Of a DNA stretch of 64,000 nucleotides, positions 1 to 9,838 are shown one piece after another. The notes beneath the pieces were generated by a model. The model was not told the origin of the DNA. It made no database searches and saw only the letters and a list, made by a program, of their open reading frames with translations. The stretch lies in the NCBI GenBank assembly GCA_015146655.1, contig VKHL01000064.1:1-64000 (forward strand). Direction: 5' to 3'. The DNA is from Ochromonas danica. Taxonomy: Eukaryota; Sar; Chrysophyceae; Chromulinales; Chromulinaceae. Made by a program: the position numbers and the translations under genes. Every line of letters starts with the position of its first letter. Within the stretch, counting starts at the first letter, position 1.

Positions 1-472
1 TGGAGAACGCGGTGTCTTTTAATTGGGCTCACAGGACAAGATCCAAGATCCCAAATGCATATCTGCAGTTCCAAGAGCGTGCCGCGTCTAGCGTGGTGGA
101 CTTTTATTTGAATGGCTTTTTTTGCTGATACTGCAATTGAGGTGATGTTGGATGCCACACATACGGCTGACCCAAAGAGTAACCGAAGGTCTCAAGATAT
201 GGATGGTCACCAAAAGAGGTTTGGCGACGGTAAATATGACTGGAAGAGATACGCGTTACTTAATTTCGCAATGACAAATGACAATCTCATCCTGCCTAGG
301 GACAGGTCAGCCCACGACAAAGTCTACGCTTTTGTTCTTCGCTCCACCAATACTCTCTAGCGTGGCAAACATGCTGTTAAATCTCCTGCAGTTCCCAATC
401 TATCCGGTGGATCAAGTTCCTCCGTTGATAGATCCTCCGTAAATGGTTAGATTACAAATAATTTAACTTAAA
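1..472. other. left-edge sequence, no assignable gene
   Basis: An 82-codon open frame runs at 112-360 on the + strand, and a second open frame covers about 3-125 in another phase. Neither resembles a family I recognise. The fragment has ordinary composition and stops just before copy A of the inverted duplication. It may be the tail of a gene or repeat that begins outside the window, or non-coding DNA. Coding status is unproven. Confidence 0.3.
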
Positions 473-475
473 TTA

Positions 476-1166
476 GTCACCGAGGTATTCAATCAGCACC
501 AGACTGTCTTCAGCAAGCAATGGAGGCGAAGTGAGACTGACAAGTTGATAAGGTTGAAGATCTCCTTTGAAATAGGTTTGAGGATGAGCTAGGACATCCT
601 CTGCTCGAGCTGCAATTGTCGTAATTCGATCAGCAAAGCCTAATGATTGTGCATTTCCACGACAGGTTTCAACACATACTGGAGAAAGATCAACGAAAGT
701 TGCATGCGCTGCACCACGACTAAGTGATTCTAATCCAACACTCCCTGCACCAGAGAAAATGTCTAATATCCGTGCAGAATGTGATTCAAACAGTCCAAAG
801 GAAGTCAGTGTCGAAAATATAACTTCACGAACTTTGGCCATCATTGGACGAAGGTAAACCTCTGAAGACCGTAGTCTCTTTCCCCTAGCTGTACCGGCAA
901 TAATGCGAAGGTTGTTTGGACTAGATGTGTAGATGTTACCCAATTCTCCATTTTGTGCCGCATTGCTTTGAAGGATTTCCTCTCTTGATGTGCCTTGGCG
1001 AAAGCGTGCTCTCTTTATTGCACGGTAAGAAACTTGCTCAGAAGTTGTGGGATTTGTTAGACTTAGGATGTCATCTTTTAATCTGATCATGGCAGTAGCA
1101 GGGACAGTCAGCACAACAGGAAAGAGACAATCACATGGTATTATAGAGACATACAGTTTAGAAGTC
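476..1166 (-). pseudogene. RsmD-like 16S rRNA methyltransferase, truncated copy A
   Basis: This is a decayed paralogue of the intact gene at 39444-40667. The SAM-binding core is still readable (RIIAG, LRPMMAKVRE, DIFSGAGSVG). A 48-bp in-frame deletion removes the segment that holds the PPY catalytic motif. The C-terminal third is cut off by the duplication breakpoint near 480, and the first exon with the plastid-targeting signal and promoter is missing. Amino-acid differences from the intact copy are more frequent than in the neighbouring AlkD, as expected under relaxed selection. It could be transcribed from outside but should not give an active enzyme. Confidence 0.9.
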
Positions 1167-2222
1167 ATCATCTCAGCCAAAGCCCTTCTCCATCATTACA
1201 CTCCCCCTTTATTAGCACAGAGATTCCTTTATTCAGAAAGTATGAGCAAGAGGAAGAAGCAGGAAGTTGACCAAGGAGAGATAACAACTGCTCCGAGCGA
1301 GCGACTCACAGCCGCTTCCCTGCAAGAGGAAGTACGACGCCTGCGATGCCGTGACAAGAAGACTCTGGCTCGATTGCAGGGCTTCTTTAAAACTGGTAAA
1401 GGGGAATATGGTGAGCACGATCGCTTCCTTGGTTTAACCATGCCTCAGCTTCGAGGTATTGTCAAAGCCCATCGCCCCAGCCAGACCAAGTCTCCGTCAT
1501 CCCCTCCAATGCAATCTCTACCCCTTCCTCTTCCTCTCTCAGAGGTGGAAGCTCTCTTAGAATCTCCTTACAATGAAGAGCGATGTTTGGCACTAATCTT
1601 CCTCGTGGACTTCTTCCAGCAACTGCCTGGGAGACAAGAGGAGATTTTCAATTTCTACTGTCAGCATCGTCACCGAGTCAACAATTGGAACCTTGTGGAT
1701 ATCTCCTGCTATCATATTATTGGGATCTATTTGATGGACAAGCCACGAGATCTTTTGCTTGATTGGGCACGATCACCTTCTCTGTGGGATCGACGTATTG
1801 CCATCGTCTCGACGTGGTCTTTCATCCGTCAAGACGATCTAACAACAACATGGCAGATCGCCGATATGTTACTGGAAGATAAAGAAGATTTGATTCATAA
1901 GGCCGTGGGCTGGATGTTGCGCGAAGCTGGCAAGAGGGACAAGAAGGCCTTAACTACCTTTCTTGCGGAGCGAGCCCATCGCATGCCTCGAGTCATGCTC
2001 CGTTATGCCCTCGAGAAGTTCCCGCCCACAGAGAGAAAGCGTTATTTGAAAGCGACCGAGCCTCTGTCTTTGTAAATGGAAAATAGTCGCAACAAGGCAA
2101 AGTGGAGATGAGGACGGTGTATTATTTTTGTGGTGATGATTGTTGCGCTTGTGGCTGAAATAGGTTCAAGTTTCTGGATTAGTCGTATCATTGAGTAGTT
2201 GTTAGTCCTGATGATGTAACCA
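480..2222. repeat. inverted segmental duplication, copy A
   Basis: This segment is the reverse complement of 38072-40403. Homology ends abruptly at both sides: near 480, inside the RsmD coding region, and near 2222, after the shared downstream sequence of AlkD. The two AlkD proteins differ at only three of 277 residues, and antisense open frames are preserved identically, so the event is recent. Copy A is shorter. It lacks about 540 bp between the two genes, including their promoter and the first RsmD exon, and 48 bp inside RsmD. Copy A is therefore the derived copy. Confidence 0.95.
1242..2075 (+). CDS. AlkD-like DNA alkylation repair glycosylase, copy A
   Basis: The protein has 277 residues and is built of HEAT-like helical repeats, as in the bacterial AlkD family, which removes positively charged alkylpurines from DNA. 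The active-site pattern is present: Trp149 and Asp153 in NNWNLVD match the Trp/Asp pair four residues apart in Bacillus AlkD, followed by LWDRR and the GWMLREAGKRD segment typical of the family. The start was placed at the Met of MSKRKK, whose N-terminus is lysine-rich. The frame stays open upstream to 1047, but only because it runs over the degenerate antisense RsmD copy. It differs from copy B at three residues. Its original promoter and a possible N-terminal extension were lost, so expression is uncertain even though the coding sequence is intact. Confidence 0.85.
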   Translation: MSKRKKQEVDQGEITTAPSERLTAASLQEEVRRLRCRDKKTLARLQGFFKTGKGEYGEHDRFLGLTMPQLRGIVKAHRPSQTKSPSSPPMQSLPLPLPLSEVEALLESPYNEERCLALIFLVDFFQQLPGRQEEIFNFYCQHRHRVNNWNLVDISCYHIIGIYLMDKPRDLLLDWARSPSLWDRRIAIVSTWSFIRQDDLTTTWQIADMLLEDKEDLIHKAVGWMLREAGKRDKKALTTFLAERAHRMPRVMLRYALEKFPPTERKRYLKATEPLSL

Positions 2223-2445
2223 TTTCGGTTCGGACCTCGCAACCCATTTATTACTGACAACGCAACATGAACAGTACTTTCGAACCAAGAAGAAACAGCA
2301 TTCTGATTCACTACTAGACTAAGTTACCAATTCTGAATTGTTCAGTAGACTGCCAATATTGAACACCATTGTTGTGATGCGTGTGATGCGTGCTGGCGGA
2401 GGAGGAAATTCCAACAAAAAATCTCTTTGATATTTTTCTATATAA

Positions 2446-3103
2446 ATGAGTGATAAGTTGGGTAATGATGGAACTGTCCCGAAACGGGAAGTATCAGAAA
2501 GTGCTTTTGAATATCTTTTGGGTGAAATATTGAATTTGGAGGCTCCTAAGCATGCGAATGACACCAGCACTGCAACCACGGAGAGATTGGAAGCCATCGG
2601 ATATGATGTGGGATACAGGTACCATTCGCAGACTCCTCCCTGCTTTTGATAAAATAAGAACAGTAATTGTTTTGCTTAGGTTAATTGAGCGGCTGACGAA
2701 TGGACATAAGTTCATTGGTTCAGATCCACTAGACCTCATCAAGTTTATTTGTAAGGAGTTCTGGGAGGAGATTTTTAAGAAGAAGGTAATCAACTTAAGC
2801 ATTTATGAATAGATAAGAAAGGATTGTTAATCATATACTTGTGTCGCTCTATCTTCCTGCGTGTAGGTGGACAAGCTGCAAACTAACCATCGTGGAATAT
2901 TCGTTTTAACAGATTTCCGCTTCAAGTGGCTAGATAAATACTCGTCAGATGATATTGCTTCAAAACAAGTGGCTATTCAAGTACTTCACATTCCTTGCGG
3001 GATGATTCGTGGAGCATTGGCCAATCTGGGTATGCTTGCTATTGTGAATGCAGATTTTAACAATCTCCCAGCTTGTACATTTAGCATTAGGGTTAAGACA
3101 TAA
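2446..3103 (+). CDS. TRAPPC6: TRAPP complex subunit TRAPPC6/Trs33
   Basis: Three exons (2446-2618, 2680-2785, 2867-3103) with 61- and 81-bp introns join in phase to give 171 residues, the usual size for TRAPPC6/Trs33. The protein is a core subunit of the TRAPP complexes, guanine-nucleotide exchange factors that activate Rab GTPases in ER-Golgi and Golgi traffic. Family landmarks are visible: LEAIGYDVGYRLIERLT, IKFICKEFWEEIFKKKVD, TNHRGIFVLTD and CGMIRGALANLG near the C-terminus, then PACTF. The gene converges with DMC1, whose stop lies 114 bp beyond its own. Nothing looks unusual. Confidence 0.9.
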
Positions 3104-3216
3104 AATATTAACAGTAATGCTTTTCATTGCTGTTCGCTTCAAGCAGAACAAATTTTTACGATTCATCTGTTCAGTACTCGCAAGAAATGCAGTTCTTTAA
3201 CCCCTACACAGGCACA

Positions 3217-4495
3217 TTAATTGACGTCTTCGATCCCACCGTTGGCTATTTGCATAACAGCCTCTTCTTCAGGCATTAGAGGACTGTACACGTCAACACA
3301 ATCAGTTTGCATTAACGCTTACCCTCTGGTTAAGATGCTTACCTGTCAAAGATTTTGGCAATACGCTGCTCCCCCTTTCCTTTCTTCAGCATTACTCGGG
3401 TAGTAGACGCATGCGCCAGAACGTGCCCTCCGACAGGCTTTATAACAGGGCCAAACATCGATAGCGCGCCAGGATCGGCCATGCATTGATTAATAACCAC
3501 TATGGCTATGTTGAACTCCTCAGCCACTCGAACCAAATGAGATAAATGTTGTCCTAACTTTTGCTGCCGCTCTGACAACTCGCCTCTACCAGAAAACTCC
3601 ACCCTAAATAAAGCTGTTTTCCATCACATCATGGATTACTTACTGTAGAAGTAACACCACAAACTCATCGGAAAGATGTGACCTACCTATGATACTATCT
3701 ATGATTAAAAGGCGGAAAGGGCCTTGCTCTAAATCTGACAGCAATCCAGCAATTGGTTTGATAGCATCTAACGTGTACCAGCAAACTAGTTAGCAAAAAT
3801 GACTGCGATAGAAGGGCTGACTGACCCATTTGTTCTTCATGAGAAAACACACGACAGATAATGATATTGTCCAGAGTTTGTTCAGCATCCAAACCAAAGC
3901 GATCTGCAATGGATTCAATTCGCTCAGGTCTAAAGTTGCCTTCGGTGTCCAAATAGATTACTTTTCCTTGACCACCATTCATATCAAAAGAGAGCTGACT
4001 TGTTACACAAAGAGTATGAGCGAGTTGAGTCTTTCCAGTGCGAAATTCTCCAAACAGTTCCGTGATTGACGCTGTCTCAATCCCTCCACCAAGTATCTTA
4101 TCCAAGGCTGTTGATCCTGTCGTAATATGAATGATATTTTTCCTTCTCTCTTTCACTTCCAATCCAGTTTTGAAAGAGTTTCCTCTACAATCCAACTTCT
4201 TCGCAGCCTCTCGAATTTTCTCTACACGAGCTTCAGTAAGACCTTTGATTGCCAACAAATCCCTTGTCGCACATTGTAGAACACTTCCAATGGTGACATA
4301 TCCAGCTTCTTGGAGCTTCTTGATATCACTGACCTGTTCATAAAACAATTCTCAAATAACTTGCCTAATTCAGATCATACTAGAAACAATATGATTTACA
4401 TTGACACCAGCAGATTGAAGTTCTGTCACAAGACGGAATGTGGGAACATCATCTTCTACTCGAGTGGCAGCACTTTGTCTTTGACCTTGCATCAT
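3217..4495 (-). CDS. DMC1: meiotic recombinase DMC1
   Basis: Five exons (4495-4400, 4333-3826, 3767-3687, 3613-3343, 3283-3217) joined by four introns of 58-73 bp give 340 residues, the same length as human DMC1. It forms filaments on single-stranded DNA and carries out strand exchange between homologues in meiosis. An N-terminal helix-hairpin-helix region ([12 protein letters not shown] type) precedes the ATPase core with Walker A GEFRTGKT at about 127-134, a Walker B-type LLIIDSI, the [14 protein letters not shown] block and HASTTR. HTLCVT and RQQKL favour DMC1 over RAD51. An in-frame stop just upstream of two adjacent ATGs fixes the start. The gene diverges from the YME1-like gene across about 500 bp. 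Confidence 0.93.
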
Positions 4496-4530
4496 CTTCT
4501 ACTTCAAGAGAGTATGACCCCAAGAGCAAC

Positions 4531-4562
4531 CACTAGAGCACTAGAGCACTAGAGCACTAGAG
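4531..4562. repeat. 8-bp tandem repeat, four perfect units
   Basis: The unit CACTAGAG is repeated four times without change, 36-67 bp upstream of the DMC1 start codon. Each unit contains CTAG. It may be a simple microsatellite or lie in the DMC1 promoter. Confidence 0.9.
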
Positions 4563-4999
4563 CAATGCATGCTAGGACACCACACGTTCTCCATCTCATA
4601 GATCTCAGCCAATGAAAGATACCATCTTTTCACAGATTTCTCGATGGGGAAGACACCACCGAAAACCTCTTTTTCGTCAAAGTCTTATTTTAATCAATTT
4701 TAATTTGATTTCTGTATTCCAAAAGTCTAATACGCGTAAGCTGGGGCGAGGGTTGTGTGGGTGTCCCGAAAGCGGGTCTGTTCGTGTTAGGGAAATGGAG
4801 TGGTCCATTGTTCTGTTGTTCTCTCTCTCTCTGCTGGCATTGCAAGAAGAGGGAAGGAAAAGGAAAAACAAGCCCAAGACACTGAACTGAGTCTTGTCAG
4901 AGCAATTTATTGAATTTTGAACATTTTCTCATTATCCAGTCTCTTTCTAGCATAATACTTTAAACGAAGTTGATTTAATTATAATTCCTGTAGTGTAAA
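4563..4999. other. divergent intergenic region, DMC1 / YME1
   Basis: About 440 bp separate two divergent genes. A CT-rich run lies at about 4820-4835, and the last 100 bp before the YME1 start are AT-rich. No further gene is seen; this probably holds the promoters of both neighbours. Confidence 0.5.
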
Positions 5000-7392
5000 A
5001 TGTATCGTTTGGGAGGATTAACTTCGCAATTACGAACTTTGGCTATTCAGCGGACTCCACATGCTAATGCTATCTCTACACGTAATGTCAGTTCATTCGA
5101 TAAATTACGGGCTTTTTTGCCTGGTACTATTCGTGATCTAGTAAAGGTGAGAAGACAAATTGAAGGCTTGGGTGAGGTGGATGAGCAAATGGCCATCCGA
5201 GTGTTCAGATCTGTTTCTAGTGTCAATCCCAAAGAATGTGCAGAGTTGATTGAGAAAGGTTGGTATAGCAAGAAGCTTTCCTTCTCTGAGGAGATGCTCA
5301 AGGAGTATTTAAAGGCAGTGGCTGGCATGGGCAGACTGGATGCTATTAATATGAAAGAACTCTTAGCTCTTTCCACTGTGCAAAGAGTTGGAACGAATGG
5401 TGTAGCGGCTGGTACTAATGTTAGTGCTTCTTCCTTAGAAGCTAGTATACCATCAATTGCCAGTGGCGAGGCAGGAAGCAGAGGGTTCGGTGGCCGCTTC
5501 AGAACTGCAGGTTCTAGCCCTTCAGATCCATTATATATTGCGCAACAAGAGCCTTCTTTTCGTTCGCACTTGTTCGGCTTCGCTCGAACTGCTGTTGGAA
5601 CGTTTCTTCTCTTTGCTTTAGTGTCAGCCTTTTTGGATGATAAAATAGGTGGAGCTGCCGGTGGAATTTCCTCCCGTTTGGGCGGGTCTTCCATTGTCCA
5701 CCAAGCGGAGAAATCAGATAAAACATTCGAAGATGTTGTTGGGATTGATGAGGCTAAAGCTGAGTTGGAAGAAATTGTTATGTATCTAAAAGATCCTAAG
5801 AAGTTTACTCGATTGGGTGGTAAATTGCCAAAAGGTATCCTGCTAACGGGTCCTCCAGGTACTGGAAAGACGCTTCTGGCGCGAGCAATTGCTGGTGAGG
5901 CGAAAGTGCCCTTCTTCCATGCGTCTGGATCCGAGTTTGAGGAGATGTATGTTGGTGTGGGAGCGAAGCGTGTTCGTGAATTATTCGACGTTGCCAAGGC
6001 TAAGTCGCCGTGCATTATTTTTATTGATGAGATTGATGCTATTGGTGGTAGTCGACATATTAAAGATCAATCTGCTATGAAGATGACGTTGAATCAACTT
6101 CTGGTTGAGATGGATGGCTTTGCTCAAAACAATGGCATCATTGTGATCGCAGCCACAAACTTCCCGGATTCCTTGGATAATGCATTAATTCGTCCTGGTA
6201 GATTTGATAAGCACGTTGATGTCAGCATCCCAGATATTGGTGGTCGTAAAGCTATTCTGGAGCTTTATGCTAAGAAGGTAAAGTTTTGTTCATTGTTATA
6301 TCTGTGCGACATAACATCGTTTGCTAACCTATTCTCTCCTTGCTTTGCTCACAGGTCCCAATGGAACAGGATGTTGATTTAGACCAGCTTTCTCGAGGTA
6401 CTCCTGGATTTAGTGGTGCTGAGTTATTCAATTTGATCAATCAAGCTGCTTTGAAGGCATCTGTGGATGGATTGAAAGCAGTGAATATGGCTGCTCTCGA
6501 GTATGCAAAAGACAAAATTCTTATGGGTGCTGAGCGTCGCTCTGCTGTCATTTCCCCTGAAACTATGCGTATGACTGCCTTTCATGAAGCAGGCCATGCA
6601 TTGGTCGCTTTAAAGACTGGTGGGGCCGATCCTGTACACAAGGCAACGATTATGCCTCGTGGCAGAGCTTTGGGAATGGTTATGCAGCTTCCAGAAGGTG
6701 ATCAAACATCCATGTCGAGAGCTCAGATGTTGGCTAGATTAGACGTTTGCATGGGAGGTCGTGTTGCTGAGGAACTGATCTTTGGCAAGGACAACGTCAC
6801 CTCTGGTGCAAGCAATGATATTATGCAAGCCAGTCGCCTTGCACGAGCAATGGTGACCAAGTATGGGCTTTCCGATAAAGTGGGTGTTGTATTCTATGAT
6901 GAAAAGACAGCTGCGTCAGCTGCTTCTCAAGGTGAGATTGATAAAGAAGTCAAAGATCTGCTCACAGCATCATACGACCGCGCAAAAGTTGTCCTGTCAG
7001 AGCATCGTAATGAGTTGGATCTGATCGCCAAAGCTTTAATGGAATATGAATCTCTTTCTGGATCTGATATCGTGGAAATCATGGAAGGGCGACCAATCGA
7101 CGCTATCAAGCGCTGTCAAAAGCCGTCCAAAGCTGGCAAAACCGTGAACGAACTCAAGCATCGCGCTCCTTTGACTACCTCACCTTCCAATACGGTTGTA
7201 CGCGAACCTTCTCGCAAGAATCAAATACGTGAAGTGGAGGTGAAAGATAAAAGTGTGGAAATCCCTCTTCCAGATCCCACTCGCTCCCCTTCTGTGGAGC
7301 CTTCATCGGCTTCAGGCAGCAACACATCCAAACCCGCCATTGAGCCTCCTTCGACGGGAAAAATCAACGTAAGAGGTCCTCCCAAGGCCTAA
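5000..7392 (+). CDS. mitochondrial i-AAA/FtsH-type metalloprotease (YME1-like)
   Basis: Two exons (5000-6277, 6355-7392) give 771 residues. The N-terminus is rich in Arg, Ser and Leu without acids, like a mitochondrial presequence. A single membrane segment lies at about 195-213 ([16 protein letters not shown]), as in YME1 rather than the two-span m-AAA or plastid FtsH forms. The AAA domain follows with Walker A GPPGTGKT near 283, Walker [11 protein letters not shown] and the second region of homology ending in [11 protein letters not shown]. The M41 zinc protease motif HEAGH is near 503. The expected role is quality control of inner-membrane proteins facing the intermembrane space. The last 80 residues are a Pro/Ser-rich tail beyond the usual family end. 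Confidence 0.9.
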
Positions 7393-7546
7393 TGCCGCTG
7401 TGCATATGTTAAATGCCCTGTAATATAGAATAGCATGTGAGATATCCGAGCTTAAAAAGTTTCTCTGAGCAAAGCGCTTCATGGTTTACTATCAACAGTT
7501 GTTAGCTCATCATTAATATTTTACACAGGACGAAGATAGGGTAGAT

Positions 7547-8555
7547 TTAGTCTCTCTTAAGAGGGAAGACTTCATAAGTGGAGTGATCCTTATAGATGAC
7601 TCGGATTTCCACGTTGTCGCCCGTGTGGATATCTCTCTCAGTAGCCACCACGAAGAGTTCCTTCACAATATTGACGGTCTCCTCAGCACTCAAAGGCTTG
7701 TTTTCATCCAAACGATTCTTATGTCCAATGAGGTTGTCAAGTAATGGCCAGAGAAAGTTTTGACCGGAACCCATGCATCCGTAGGTATCGCGCTTGAAAC
7801 TACCAACAGCATCATAGCCATAGACAGCTCCCTTGCCTTCATCATCCACACCAGCGATCATGCAGAAAGCATAGAAAGGGAAGAAACGGCGGTAATACAA
7901 GGTATTTCCCAGCAATTGAGCAATGGCAGAAGTGGACATGGTCACTCCTTCACGATGACCGTATTCTGTCAGACGAGCTTCCAATGTACGGCGTAATGTA
8001 ATAATATCTGAAATACAACCTGCCGCTGTTAGACAAGCCTTGTCAGTTCTATAAACAAGTAGCGATAATATAGACTTAGTGAGGATCATGCGTAGGAGAA
8101 AAGGACAAGAGAGGCTTACAATGGATAGAGCTTGCCATAGTTACGAGAAAGAATTTCATAACCAGTGGAAGCACGTGTACAACCAGCTACGACAGCAAAA
8201 TCTGCACCAGCAATGGCAACTACCGTTCTAATAATATAGCCCCAGATATTGTTGACTGTTAGTTCTACCCTCAACCACAACCAAATAGTATGTTGTATTA
8301 TTACTTACCCTCCATTGAAGTCATAAGGTTCAAATCTTCTTTCAAAAGGTGTAGTCTTGACAGGTCCATCATGAAGATTATCCAAAGCTAATGGCAAAGC
8401 ACCTTCACTAGTCCAAAGTGGTAGACTGGGAGCAGGTGCTGGTTGTTGAGTCACACTAGAAAGATGATATAATCACAACGAAGTCAAAATTTTAGATCAT
8501 AGCATTAGTATAAGTTTATCTTGCGTTCACTAGGATGGCTTTACCTTCTATACAT
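7547..8555 (-). CDS. PSMB1: 20S proteasome subunit beta type-1 (beta6)
   Basis: Four exons (8555-8545, 8455-8309, 8227-8120, 8048-7547) give 255 residues against 241 in human. This is a structural, non-catalytic subunit of the 20S core. Family landmarks: FEPYDFNGGTVVAIAGADF, RRFFPFYAFCMIAGVD, GKGAVYGYDAVGSF, PLLDNLIG and ATERDIHTGD. The first coding exon is only 11 nt (four residues including the split codon); it is inferred from a GT donor in phase with the clear second exon and is the least certain part. The gene converges with the YME1-like gene, with stops 155 bp apart. Confidence 0.9.
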
Positions 8556-8641
8556 TCTTTCTTTTTTGGATTGTAGTCTGCACTACTTGGGATGATTTGA
8601 GCTCAGCTTGATCGAGTTCTCCAGTCTTCTGCTTCTCATGA

Positions 8642-8661
8642 CAGAAAAGTCGACTTTTCTG
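8642..8661. promoter_or_regulatory. perfect 20-bp palindrome upstream of PSMB1
   Basis: Ten bases (cagaaaagtc) are followed at once by their exact reverse complement, centred on TCGA, 87 bp upstream of the proposed PSMB1 start. Such a site suits a dimeric transcription factor. Function is not shown. Confidence 0.5.
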
Positions 8662-9838
8662 ACGGAGAAACGCGCAAAATGTTTTTGTTGTGGTGAGTCC
8701 AAAGCATCATGAGTATCCGTGGAACAGTATTAATATCATTGATTATTGCTATGTGATACTAATATTCATTTGATTCTTGTGTATGATAGCAGAGTATTGA
8801 TGTCTCATCTGTGTTTCTTTCTATCATGTGCTTGTGACAAGATGTATGATATGGATTGTGTGTTATGGTGGTGTGTATAAGAGGTTAGCAATATGGTGTA
8901 GAGTATTATTAGAGTGAGTGACATGATGCGTGGTTATTATTGCAGTACGGTGATTAGATGGTACTAGTCTATGCTATGTGTTACTAGTAGTATAATTATA
9001 TTAGTAGGTTATAGAGTAGTAGTAAGCTGCTAGTGGCAGTGGCAGTTAATTGACAGAGCGTATTGTTATTGACTCTAGCCTCGTCATACTCTCTGTTATA
9101 TGTCTTGTATCTTGTGGCTGTTGTTGGGTTAGTATGGACAGACATCTCCAAGGGAGCAATAGAGATAAAAATAGATTGATTGCTGCGAGCATTGATAAAA
9201 CATGGTGAAGGAAGTAGAAGTTATGATGATCAAGGAGATAATAATGATAATAATAATGATGATGGCATGATATTGAGAACTAGCTAGTCTAGTCCAGTCT
9301 AGTCTATCTGATGGACTAATGAAGGAAGCATCATCTTCCTAACGTACTGTAACGCTACAGAGAATTATAAGTGTGTGGTAGAAAGACGACTACTAGAGAA
9401 TCTTTAACACTGGTTCCATACAACACAAACATCTGACCCTTTCCATAAAACATCTACACGCACAACTGTCCTACACGGTACGAAACTTCACTTTAGAAAC
9501 CACTTAACTAACTTCAATTACCATAATGAAGTCAATTTCATCACAAACCATTCAGCACGGTGATTGTTTTGTGGAACATCAAATTCTGGCCGTTGACACC
9601 AAAAAGTCCCAATTTCTGGTTTTCTGGCCACGAAGACACACAGACTCTCTCAGAAGAATGCGCGGGCAGACACAAGCACGCCATGCAGACACACGCACAC
9701 ATCAAGCGATCTGTTCACTCACACCCACAGCACAGCACAGAGAGAGCACCTGAGAGCACCTGGTCGCTGCTATCCATTATCCTCCTTTATCACCTTCACC
9801 ACCCCAAAGATTCCTACCAAAAAAAATAATTAGCAGCC
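8662..9838. other. 1.2-kb intergenic region
   Basis: The region lies between the divergent PSMB1 and EF-hand fusion genes. It is AT-rich with many short TAGT/CTAG-type direct repeats around 8930-9020 and 9285-9310. Open frames at 9526-9829 overlap in two phases and look like chance. No RNA gene was recognised. It probably holds both promoters and 5' untranslated sequence. Confidence 0.5.

Noticed and set aside
1047-1241. 65-residue N-terminal extension of AlkD copy A
   Set aside because: Most of it is antisense to the degenerate RsmD copy and arises from the internal deletion.
5047-6015. 322-codon antisense frame within the YME1-like gene
   Set aside because: Mirrors a conserved protease frame on the other strand; no domain of its own.
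9526-9829. Overlapping 75- and 89-codon frames before the EF-hand fusion gene
   Set aside because: They overlap in two phases, are His/Thr/Ser-rich and lie in the probable 5' untranslated region.
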